Shown here: piece after piece, positions 1-5,414 of the stretch
Numbering within the stretch: the first letter of the stretch is position 1
Layout: each line of letters begins with the position of its first letter
Assembly (NCBI GenBank): GCA_016234425.1
Contig: JACRCA010000263.1
Coordinates: 1-7,580, forward strand
Length of the DNA: 7,580 bases
Reading direction: 5' to 3'
Source: Deltaproteobacteria bacterium
Lineage (GTDB): Bacteria; Desulfobacterota; SM23-61
The notes under the pieces: generated by a model
What the model saw: only the letters and a program-made list of their open reading frames with translations
What the model was told of the DNA's origin: nothing
The model's database searches: none
Program-made: the position numbers and the translations under genes

Positions 1-645
1 AAGGCGGTGATCGAATCTTTAATCTTCGTCTCAGAAGGCCCCCTCCATATAGACCGAATCAAAGAGGTTTTAGGGGAAGTGAGTAAAAAAGAAATCCTGC
101 GCTTGCTCTCTGATTTGCGGGGAGATTATGAACGTAGCCAGCGAGGTTTTACCCTGGTGGAGGTGGCCGAAGGATTCCAGTTCCGCACCCGACCCCAGTA
201 TGCCGAATGGATCAAAAGGCTGAAGAAAGCCAAACCTCTGGCTCTGAGCCAGCCTGCCCTGGAAACCCTGGCTATTGTGGCTTATAAACAACCCGTCGTG
301 CGGGCGGAGGTGGAAAAAATTCGGGGAGTGGACTGCGGGGGAGTCCTGCGCACTCTATTGGAGAGGAAACTGATCAGGATTCTGGGGAAGAAAGATGTAC
401 CGGGAAAGCCATTGGTCTATGGGACGTCTAAACAGTTTTTAGAAAGGTTTGGATTGAAAGATCTGTCCAGCCTTCCTACCCTGAAGGATTTGGAAGGGTT
501 AGGACCGCCCCCGGCAGAAGCACTTCTCCCTTTTCTGGGGCCGGGGAAAAAGGATGTAACGGCCGCAGAAGGAAATGAGCTTTTGCCGGATGAAAAGCTT
601 GTCCTGGATGGCCCCTCTTCAGAGGCTACAAAAAATTCTCTCTGA
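1..645 (+). CDS. scpB: Segregation and condensation protein B (5' partial)
   Basis: ScpB is the winged-helix (kite) subunit that binds ScpA and bridges the SMC heads in the bacterial condensin complex on the chromosome. The reading frame is open to the first base: codons AAG GCG GTG ATC give K-A-V-I-E-S-L-I-F, matching the usual ScpB opening L-K-A-I-I-E-A-L-L-F-V-S. The GTG at 7 is therefore probably an internal valine and the true start lies a few codons upstream of the window. The first winged helix covers about residues 1-80. The second starts near the family hallmark A-L-S-Q-P-A-L-E-T-L-A-I-V-A-Y-K-Q-P, continues through I-R-G-V-D and ends near G-K-P-L-V-Y-G-T. The remaining 45 or so residues are a proline- and charge-rich tail, likely disordered. 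The last 38 bp overlap rluB. scpA would be expected just upstream, outside the window. Identification is firm; only the exact start is unseen. Confidence 0.95.
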   Translation, partial: KAVIESLIFVSEGPLHIDRIKEVLGEVSKKEILRLLSDLRGDYERSQRGFTLVEVAEGFQFRTRPQYAEWIKRLKKAKPLALSQPALETLAIVAYKQPVVRAEVEKIRGVDCGGVLRTLLERKLIRILGKKDVPGKPLVYGTSKQFLERFGLKDLSSLPTLKDLEGLGPPPAEALLPFLGPGKKDVTAAEGNELLPDEKLVLDGPSSEATKNSL

Positions 646-1348
646 AGCCGGTGTGGCTTCCCGCAGGAAGGCCGAAGAGCTGATCCGGGAAGGACGTGTT
701 ACGGTCAACGGACGCACAGCTCAGATCGGCGATAAGGCTGATCCTTTCCGCGACCACATCAAAGTGGATGGTCGTAGAATGGCCTTTCTTCCTGCGAAAG
801 TTTATCTTCTTTTAAACAAACCCAAAGGTATCGTGACCACCGCCGATGATCCAGAAGGAAGGACAACGGTCATGGATCTGCTAAGGATGGAAAAAACCCG
901 TCTCTTTCCAGTAGGGCGGCTGGACTGCGACGCGGAGGGCCTCCTCCTTCTGACCAACGATGGAGAGATGGCCCACAAATTATCCCACCCTTCCTCTCGC
1001 ATTCCCCGCACCTATCAGGTAAAAGTGCAAGGAAAACCCACCCAGGATGAGATGCGCAAGTTGAGCCGGGGCATTTTTTTGGAAGATGGGCGAACGGCCC
1101 CTTGCCGGATTTCGCTTTTGCAAGAGACCGAAGAAAACCTATGGCTGGAGATGCTTCTTTTCGAAGGGAGAAATCGGCAGATAAAGAGGATGTGGGAGAA
1201 GCTGGGCTATCGAGTCTTAAAGTTAAAGCGCGTAGGATTTTCTGGCCTGGCCCTCGGGGGACTTAAGCCCGGTGAGTATCGGCCCCTCCGCCCAGAAGAA
1301 GTGGAAAAGCTGAAAGTCATGACCAAGGACCGGCCCTGCGGTCCTTAA
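608..1348 (+). CDS. rluB: 23S rRNA pseudouridine synthase, RluB/RsuA family
   Basis: RsuA/RluB/E/F-family enzymes convert uridine to pseudouridine in rRNA; RluB acts on the 23S rRNA helix 89 region. The 246-residue product has an N-terminal S4 RNA-binding domain (about residues 5-60: R-L-Q-K-I-L...A-S-R-R-K-A-E-E-L-I). The catalytic domain follows, with L-L-L-N-K-P-K-G at 67-74, the active-site motif V-G-R-L-D (catalytic Asp 106) and G-L-L-L-L-T-N-D-G at 111-119, then E-G-R-N-R-Q-I-K-R-M near 186-195. The Thr or Ser often found three residues after the catalytic Asp is Ala here (D-C-D-A-E-G). ATG 608 was chosen because homologues begin just before R-L-Q-K-I-L. In-frame ATGs at 575 and 590 would add 11 or 6 residues; an AGAAGGA sequence at 567-573 lies too close to the first (1 base) and far from the second. 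Translation is probably coupled to scpB, which ends 38 bp inside this gene. RluB rather than RluE/F is inferred from length, S4 domain and linkage to scpB. Confidence 0.92.
   Translation: MAPLQRLQKILSEAGVASRRKAEELIREGRVTVNGRTAQIGDKADPFRDHIKVDGRRMAFLPAKVYLLLNKPKGIVTTADDPEGRTTVMDLLRMEKTRLFPVGRLDCDAEGLLLLTNDGEMAHKLSHPSSRIPRTYQVKVQGKPTQDEMRKLSRGIFLEDGRTAPCRISLLQETEENLWLEMLLFEGRNRQIKRMWEKLGYRVLKLKRVGFSGLALGGLKPGEYRPLRPEEVEKLKVMTKDRPCGP
1325..1346 (+). other. Perfect hairpin across the rluB stop codon
   Basis: AAGGACCG (1325-1332) and CGGTCCTT (1339-1346) form a perfect 8-bp stem with a 6-nt loop, ending on the first base of the rluB TAA. No T-tract follows, so this is not a canonical terminator. 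One or two such repeats are expected by chance in a window this size; only the position at the end of rluB, 21 bp before the next gene, makes it worth recording. It could protect an mRNA end or pace translation into the downstream gene, which has no good Shine-Dalgarno sequence. Confidence 0.3.
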
Positions 1349-1367
1349 GGGAAGCGATCATTATCCT

Positions 1368-1904
1368 ATGGCCATCAAATTCTCCAAGAAGGGCGACCGG
1401 GGATTCACCAGCCTAATGGGCGGGCAGAGGATTTCAAAATCCGGGCCGAGGCCAGAGGCCTACGGTACCCTCGACGAAGCCAGCTCTGCCCTGGGAATCG
1501 CCAGGGCTTCGGCGACCCGGCCGAAGACTAAGGAAATCATTCTGAGCATTCAAAAGGACCTCCTCCATCTGGGCGCTGAGCTCGCCACTTCTCCAGAGGA
1601 TATGCCGAAATACGCTTACCAGATCACCAAAGACCACGTGGAGCGATTAGAACGCTTAATTGCGGAACTGCAGGAAGATACTGTGATCGGGAAAGAGTTT
1701 GTCCTGCCAGGGGCGACGATGGCTTCGGCCGCCATCGACCTGGGACGAGCAATTGTCCGCCGGGCAGAGCGGAAAGCTGTGCGTCTGCTGCAGGAGAAAA
1801 TCATTACTAACGCAGAGGTGCTTCGCTTCCTCAACCGCCTGGCCGATTTACTTTTTACCTTGGCCAGGTACGAGGAAGGCCAGGGAAAACCATGCATTCC
1901 TTAG
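1368..1904 (+). CDS. Cob(I)alamin adenosyltransferase, PduO type
   Basis: PduO-type (MMAB/CobO2-like) adenosyltransferases transfer the adenosyl group of ATP to cob(I)alamin, giving coenzyme B12; they act in the cytosol as trimers of five-helix bundles. The 178-residue protein has the family layout: the N-terminal ATP-binding segment K-K-G-D-R-G-F-T-S-L (7-16), then A-Y-G-T-L-D-E (31-37), Q-K-D-L...L-G-A-E-L-A-T (62-73), F-V-L-P-G (111-115), R-R-A-E-R (131-135) and L-N-R-L-A-D-L-L-F (155-163). Asp36, Phe111, Arg127, Arg131 and Asn156 sit close to the positions known as functional in Lactobacillus reuteri PduO (Asp35, Phe112, Arg128, Arg132, Asn156). The histidine common before the arginine helix (L-H-L-A-R) is replaced (I-D-L-G-R), so it is somewhat divergent. 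The ATG at 1368 fits the family start, but no Shine-Dalgarno lies at normal distance (AGGGA is 15 nt away). The 3' end overlaps tilS by 13 bp. Family is clear; the exact corrinoid substrate cannot be told. Confidence 0.92.
   Translation: MAIKFSKKGDRGFTSLMGGQRISKSGPRPEAYGTLDEASSALGIARASATRPKTKEIILSIQKDLLHLGAELATSPEDMPKYAYQITKDHVERLERLIAELQEDTVIGKEFVLPGATMASAAIDLGRAIVRRAERKAVRLLQEKIITNAEVLRFLNRLADLLFTLARYEEGQGKPCIP
1882..1886 (+). promoter_or_regulatory. Ribosome binding site of tilS inside the preceding gene
   Basis: AGGGA at 1882-1886 is 5 nt before the ATG at 1892. It supports that start, which lies inside the end of the cobalamin adenosyltransferase gene and implies translational coupling. 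Confidence 0.6.
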
Positions 1905-3274
1905 TCCTGACCGCCAAAAAGACGATCAAGAAGTATGAGATGCTTCAGCCTGGAGACCGGGTAGTGGTGGGAGTTTCTGGGGGGGCAGACTCCCTGGCCC
2001 TTTTGCATATCCTTTGGGAAATTCGCCGGGATTTTCACCTTTCCTTGTTGGTGGCTCACTTGGACCATGGCCTGCGGCCGGAGGCGGGGCAGGAAAAATC
2101 CTTTGTCCGGAAAGCTTCGGCGGATCTGGGAATCCCTTTTTTCAGCCGGAAGGTGGATGTCCGGCAAAAGCAAAAGGAGGGAGGCCTTACCCTCCAGGAA
2201 GCAGCCCGCGAAGCCCGTTACGCCTTCCTTCTGGAAACCGCCAAATCTCAAAAAGCCACAAAAATTGCCCTGGGGCACACGGCCGACGATCAGGCTGAGT
2301 CCTTGGTCATGCGCCTTCTCCGGGGTTCAGGGACAAGGGGCCTTTCGGGGATTCCGCCTGTGCGAGATGGAATTTTTATTCGCCCCCTCATCGAGGTCTG
2401 GCGGGAAGAGGTGGAGTCTTTTCTCAAAGAAAAGAAAGTAGCCTATCTCTCAGACCCTTCCAATCGATCTCTGCATTTTCTGCGCAATCGGGTGCGCCAT
2501 GAACTCCTGCCCATCCTGCAGCAGTATAACCCCAGGTTTCGCCAGACGTTGGTGCAGATGGCTGACCTCTTTCGGGCGGAAGAAGAGTTCTGGCAGAAAC
2601 TTTTGGAAGAAAAGTATCCTTCCGTGGTCCGGAGCCAGAAGAGGGATTCTATCACCCTGGATGTCCCTTCCCTGATCAGCCGATCGCTTCCCCTGCGGCT
2701 TAGAATCTTTCGATATGCTATAGAAAAACTGCTGGGACATCTGCGCCGGATACGGCTCAGCCATATCTTGAGCATTGACGGCCTTCTCCAAAACCCGGAA
2801 CCCAACAAAAGTATCCAGCTTCCCCAGGGGATTGGTGTGGCCAAATCTTATCAGACCTTGATTTTTTCCAAAGCCAAAGAGGGGGTCGTTCCTTTTGAAC
2901 ATTCAGTCCCGGGTCCTGGCTATGTAGAGATCCCTGAGATTGGGCGGGGGATGCGCTTCGAAGTTCAAGCCCGAAGACCGTTAGTCCCGTTCGAAGATTC
3001 TAAATGCGTTGCCGTGCTGGATTTCGACTCCATCGATTTCCCTCTGATCATCCGCTCCTTTCAACCTGGGGACCGATTCCAGCCCTTAGGGATGGAAGGG
3101 GAAAAGAAGGTGAAAGACCTGTTCATCGACTGTAAAATTCCCGCGGCGCGACGGAAAAGAATCCCGCTTCTTTTCAAGGAAGATCGGCTCCTCTGGGTAG
3201 TGGGGGTACGGATCGATCATCGAGCACGGTTGAAACCCGAAACCCGGCGCGTTCTACGGGTAGAACTCTTGTGA
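1892..3274 (+). CDS. tilS: tRNA(Ile)-lysidine synthetase
   Basis: TilS joins lysine to C34 of the CAU-anticodon tRNA-Ile using ATP, so the tRNA reads AUA and is charged with isoleucine; it is normally essential. The 460-residue product is full length for the long (E. coli-like) form. The N-terminal PP-loop ATPase has S-G-G-A-D-S at 29-34, L-D-H-G at 57-60, E-A-A-R-E-A-R-Y at 103-110, G-H-T-A-D-D-Q-A-E at 128-136, L-R-G-S-G-T-R-G-L-S-G-I at 143-154 and D-P-S-N at 188-191, followed by the R-N-R-V-R-H-E-L-L-P segment (198-207). A linker and TilS substrate-binding region follow. The C-terminal TilS_C domain is marked by R-S-F-Q-P-G-D-R-F-Q-P-L-G (388-400), K-V-K-D-L-F-I-D (406-413) and P-L-L-F...W-V-V-G-V-R-I-D (425-442). 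All key motifs are intact. The start overlaps the preceding gene by 13 bp and has a good ribosome binding site. A 6-bp inverted repeat near the 3' end (3251-3266) has no T-tract and is not called a terminator. Confidence 0.97.
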   Translation: MHSLVLTAKKTIKKYEMLQPGDRVVVGVSGGADSLALLHILWEIRRDFHLSLLVAHLDHGLRPEAGQEKSFVRKASADLGIPFFSRKVDVRQKQKEGGLTLQEAAREARYAFLLETAKSQKATKIALGHTADDQAESLVMRLLRGSGTRGLSGIPPVRDGIFIRPLIEVWREEVESFLKEKKVAYLSDPSNRSLHFLRNRVRHELLPILQQYNPRFRQTLVQMADLFRAEEEFWQKLLEEKYPSVVRSQKRDSITLDVPSLISRSLPLRLRIFRYAIEKLLGHLRRIRLSHILSIDGLLQNPEPNKSIQLPQGIGVAKSYQTLIFSKAKEGVVPFEHSVPGPGYVEIPEIGRGMRFEVQARRPLVPFEDSKCVAVLDFDSIDFPLIIRSFQPGDRFQPLGMEGEKKVKDLFIDCKIPAARRKRIPLLFKEDRLLWVVGVRIDHRARLKPETRRVLRVELL

Positions 3275-3324
3275 AAAGGAACCAAGAATGGCGGATGGAG
3301 AAAGAGAAGGAGAGCATTTTTTCA

Positions 3325-3353
3325 TTGTTTCCATTGCTCATTTGTGATATAAA
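3325..3353 (+). promoter_or_regulatory. Putative extended -10 sigma-70 promoter for ftsH
   Basis: TATAAA at 3348-3353 matches 5 of 6 bases of the -10 consensus and is preceded by TGA at 3345-3347, the TGn of an extended -10 element. TTGTTT at 3325-3330 is a weak -35 (3 of 6) with ideal 17-bp spacing. Transcription would begin near 3360, giving a leader of about 64 nt before the preferred ftsH start. I see no clear heat-shock (sigma-32) promoter here, although ftsH is heat-inducible in E. coli. This is a pattern match only; readthrough from tilS could also supply ftsH. Confidence 0.5.
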
Positions 3354-3355
3354 GA

Positions 3356-3427
3356 ATGAAGCATGATCCCCAAAACCTCAAGTCAGTATCTAAGATTTTT
3401 TGCAGGAGCCTGAGGCGGAAGAATTGA
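3356..3427 (+). other. Possible 23-codon upstream ORF ending on the ftsH start
   Basis: An ATG at 3356 opens a 23-codon frame, beginning M-K-H-D-P-Q-N-L, that stops at TGA 3425-3427. Its stop overlaps the preferred ftsH start TTG (3424-3426) in a TTGA arrangement, analogous to the ATGA overlaps used in translational coupling. Against it: the ribosome binding site is weak, and the ATG lies at or upstream of the predicted transcription start, so it would be read only from longer transcripts. No homology is recognised. It may be chance. Confidence 0.2.
3412..3415 (+). promoter_or_regulatory. Ribosome binding site deciding the ftsH start
   Basis: GAGG at 3412-3415 is 8 nt before the TTG at 3424. 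The alternative TTG at 3400 follows a T-run and has no Shine-Dalgarno sequence. A second SD-like AGGAG at 3404-3408 is 15 nt from TTG 3424 and fits no other start. Confidence 0.5.
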
Positions 3428-5265
3428 GCCCCTTTTACAAGAATTTGGTGTTATGGCTGGTTATCAGCTTGATGATGATCCTCCTTTTCAACCTTTTTAA
3501 CCAGCCCCGGACAACCCAGGAAAAAGTAATCTTTAGCGATTTTTTGGCGGCCCTGGAACGGGGAGAAGTGAAGGAGGTAACCATCCAGGGACATAACATT
3601 ACCGGCCGCCATGTCAATCGTAAGGAATTCAAGACTTTTGCCCCTCCTTATCCGGATCTCGTTAAGGCTCTAAAGGAAAAGGATGTAAAGATCTCGGCGA
3701 AGCCCGAAGAAGAAACCCCCTGGTACATGACCATGCTGGTTTCTTGGTTTCCGATGATCCTCTTGATCGGCTTCTGGCTCTTCTTCATGCGCCAGATGCA
3801 GGCCGGCGGAACAAAAGCCATGTCCTTTGGCAAGGCCAGGGCTAAGCTGCTAACGGACACTAAGCAAAAAGTAACTTTTGTCGATGTGGCTGGGATCGAA
3901 GAGTCGAAGGAAGAACTTCAGGAAATCATCGAATTTCTCCGGGACCCCAAAAAATTCACCAAACTGGGAGGACGAATTCCCAAGGGAGTCCTCCTGGTTG
4001 GGCCCCCTGGAACTGGTAAAACGCTCCTCGCCCGGGCCATCGCTGGCGAAGCCAATGTTCCTTTCTTCTCCATCAGTGGGTCCGATTTTGTGGAAATGTT
4101 CGTAGGCGTCGGGGCTTCGCGCGTGCGAGACCTGTTCATTCAAGGAAAAAAGCAGGCGCCCTGTATCATTTTCATCGACGAGATTGACGCCGTAGGCCGT
4201 CATCGGGGAGCCGGACTCGGAGGGGGGCACGACGAACGGGAACAAACCCTTAACCAACTTTTGGTGGAGATGGACGGTTTCGAATCCAATGAAGGTGTGA
4301 TCATCATTGCGGCCACCAACCGCCCAGACGTCTTGGACCCCGCGCTTCTTCGCCCTGGACGATTCGATCGCCAGGTAGTGGTTCCCAGGCCAGACGTTAA
4401 AGGACGGGAGGAGATCCTAAAAGTTCATACCCGAAAAACTCCGCTGGCCGATGATGTAAGCCTTACTGTTCTTTCCAGGGGCACTCCTGGGTTCACCGGG
4501 GCAGACCTGGAAAACCTGGTAAACGAAGCTGCCCTTTTGGCAGCCCGTCGCAGTAAGACTAAGATAGAGATGACCGATTTCGAGGCCTCCAAGGATAAGG
4601 TCCTCATGGGGGTGGAGCGGCGAACGATGATCATCAGTGAGGAGGAGAAACGACTAACGGCCTACCATGAGGCTGGCCATACGTTGGTAGCCAAATTTCT
4701 CCCCAGCGCTGATCCTATTCACAAAGTGTCCATCATTCCCCGCGGTCAAGCCCTGGGGATCACTCAGCAACTGCCCGCCGAGGACAAGCACACTCTATCC
4801 AGAGAGTATATCCTCAACAAGATTGCCATATTTTTGGGGGGGCGGGTTGCGGAGGAATTAGTTTTACATACGCAAACGACCGGGGCCGGAAACGACTTGG
4901 AGATGGCCACCGAATGGGCCCGAAAGATGGTTTGTGATTTCGGGATGAGTGATAAAATGGGGCCGGTCACCTTCGGAAAAAAAGAAGAACACATCTTCCT
5001 CGGAAAAGAGATCGCTCAGCCCAAAGACTTCAGCGAAAAGACCGCCATGGACATCGATACCGAGATCAGACGCATCGTCCTGGAAAACTATAACCGGGCC
5101 AAGGAAATTATCCTGCGAGAGATGGATAGACTTCACCGCTTGGCCTCAGCCCTTTTGGAGAAGGAAGTTCTTACGGGGGAAGAAATTAATGAGGTGCTGG
5201 GACTGAAGCCGTCCATTCCCGAAATCCCGCCGAGGGAGTTAGCGCAAGAGGCGAAGCTTTTTTAG
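3424..5265 (+). CDS. ftsH: ATP-dependent zinc metalloprotease FtsH
   Basis: FtsH is the membrane-anchored hexameric AAA+ protease that extracts and degrades misfolded membrane proteins and some short-lived regulators. The predicted product is 613 residues, normal for the family. In order: transmembrane helix 1 (about 8-25), a periplasmic domain of some 75 residues, transmembrane helix 2 (about 102-122), the AAA+ module with Walker A G-P-P-G-T-G-K-T (193-200), pore motif F-V-G (226-228), Walker B I-I-F-I-D-E (248-253) and the second region of homology around A-T-N-R-P-D...R-P-G-R-F-D-R (297-316), then the M41 peptidase with H-E-A-G-H (415-419). Zinc ligands are His415, His419 and probably Asp491 (G-A-G-N-D-L). 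TTG 3424 was preferred because GAGG stands 8 nt before it and the resulting M-S-P-F-Y-K-N-L opening fits the family; TTG 3400 would add 8 acidic residues, and an in-frame stop at 3391 excludes anything longer. There is no in-frame ATG near the beginning. It appears to be monocistronic, with its own promoter and a strong terminator. Confidence 0.97.
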   Translation: MSPFYKNLVLWLVISLMMILLFNLFNQPRTTQEKVIFSDFLAALERGEVKEVTIQGHNITGRHVNRKEFKTFAPPYPDLVKALKEKDVKISAKPEEETPWYMTMLVSWFPMILLIGFWLFFMRQMQAGGTKAMSFGKARAKLLTDTKQKVTFVDVAGIEESKEELQEIIEFLRDPKKFTKLGGRIPKGVLLVGPPGTGKTLLARAIAGEANVPFFSISGSDFVEMFVGVGASRVRDLFIQGKKQAPCIIFIDEIDAVGRHRGAGLGGGHDEREQTLNQLLVEMDGFESNEGVIIIAATNRPDVLDPALLRPGRFDRQVVVPRPDVKGREEILKVHTRKTPLADDVSLTVLSRGTPGFTGADLENLVNEAALLAARRSKTKIEMTDFEASKDKVLMGVERRTMIISEEEKRLTAYHEAGHTLVAKFLPSADPIHKVSIIPRGQALGITQQLPAEDKHTLSREYILNKIAIFLGGRVAEELVLHTQTTGAGNDLEMATEWARKMVCDFGMSDKMGPVTFGKKEEHIFLGKEIAQPKDFSEKTAMDIDTEIRRIVLENYNRAKEIILREMDRLHRLASALLEKEVLTGEEINEVLGLKPSIPEIPPRELAQEAKLF

Positions 5266-5267
5266 AG

Positions 5268-5343
5268 AAGGGTCAAAGGTCAAGGGCCAAGGGGTAGAGC
5301 GTCAGCTCTGTTCTTGGTTATTGACCTGCGGCCCTTATTTTTT
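5268..5343 (+). terminator. Long Rho-independent terminator after ftsH
   Basis: Three stacked stems form one long hairpin just after the ftsH stop. The outer arm pairs 5268-5274 with 5330-5336 (one G-T pair), the middle arm AGGTCAA 5277-5283 with TTGACCT 5321-5327, and the inner arm CCAAG 5287-5291 with CTTGG 5313-5317. The apex is AGAGC 5296-5300 with GCTCT 5305-5309, closed by a GTCA loop. Six T's at 5338-5343 follow. An alternative pairing, AAGGGCC 5282-5288 with GGCCCTT 5330-5336, would displace the outer and middle arms. The right half also carries the folP promoter. Confidence 0.8.
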
Positions 5344-5348
5344 ATAAT
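5321..5348 (+). promoter_or_regulatory. Near-consensus sigma-70 promoter for folP-glmM
   Basis: TTGACC at 5321-5326 (5 of 6 to TTGACA) and TATAAT at 5343-5348 (6 of 6) are separated by 16 bp. The start of transcription would be near 5355. The -35 lies in the right arm of the ftsH terminator stem and the first T of the -10 is the last base of its T-tract, so the promoter and terminator occupy the same DNA. This is the best promoter match I found in the window. Confidence 0.65.
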
Positions 5349-5363
5349 AATCATTCATCGGGG

Positions 5364-5407
5364 AAAGTGGCGGAGCGTTCTTCAGACGCCCGGGAACTGG
5401 CCACTTT
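5364..5407 (+). promoter_or_regulatory. Stem-loop in the folP leader
   Basis: AAAGTGGC (5364-5371) pairs perfectly with GCCACTTT (5400-5407). Inside, GTTC 5377-5380 can pair with GAAC 5394-5397, or GCGT 5375-5378 with ACGC 5386-5389. A T-rich stretch (5405-5414) runs directly into the ATG at 5415. If folP starts there, the hairpin is in the 5' untranslated leader and could be an attenuator or affect ribosome access. If folP starts at GTG 5367, it is coding sequence. An 8-bp repeat alone can occur by chance. Confidence 0.4.
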
Positions 5408-5414
5408 ATTTCTT

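Noticed and set aside
7..9. GTG at 7 as the true scpB start
   Set aside because: The frame is open through the first base, and the preceding codons Lys-Ala match the conserved ScpB N-terminus, so the gene is probably truncated by the window edge.
2443..2902. Open frames of 130-150 codons on the minus strand within tilS
   Set aside because: They lie opposite a complete, motif-rich tilS, have low-complexity Arg/Ser-rich translations and no recognisable domain; they are antisense shadows.
3251..3266. Inverted repeat GTTCTA-CGGG-TAGAAC at the end of tilS as a terminator
   Set aside because: Only six pairs, within coding sequence, and followed by TCTTGTG rather than a T-tract; such repeats are expected several times by chance in this length.
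5271..5294. Short G-rich near-repeats (GGTCAA, GGTCAA, GGGCCAAGGGG) as an operator or repeat array
   Set aside because: Their complementarity to the downstream arm is better explained as the left side of the ftsH terminator hairpin.
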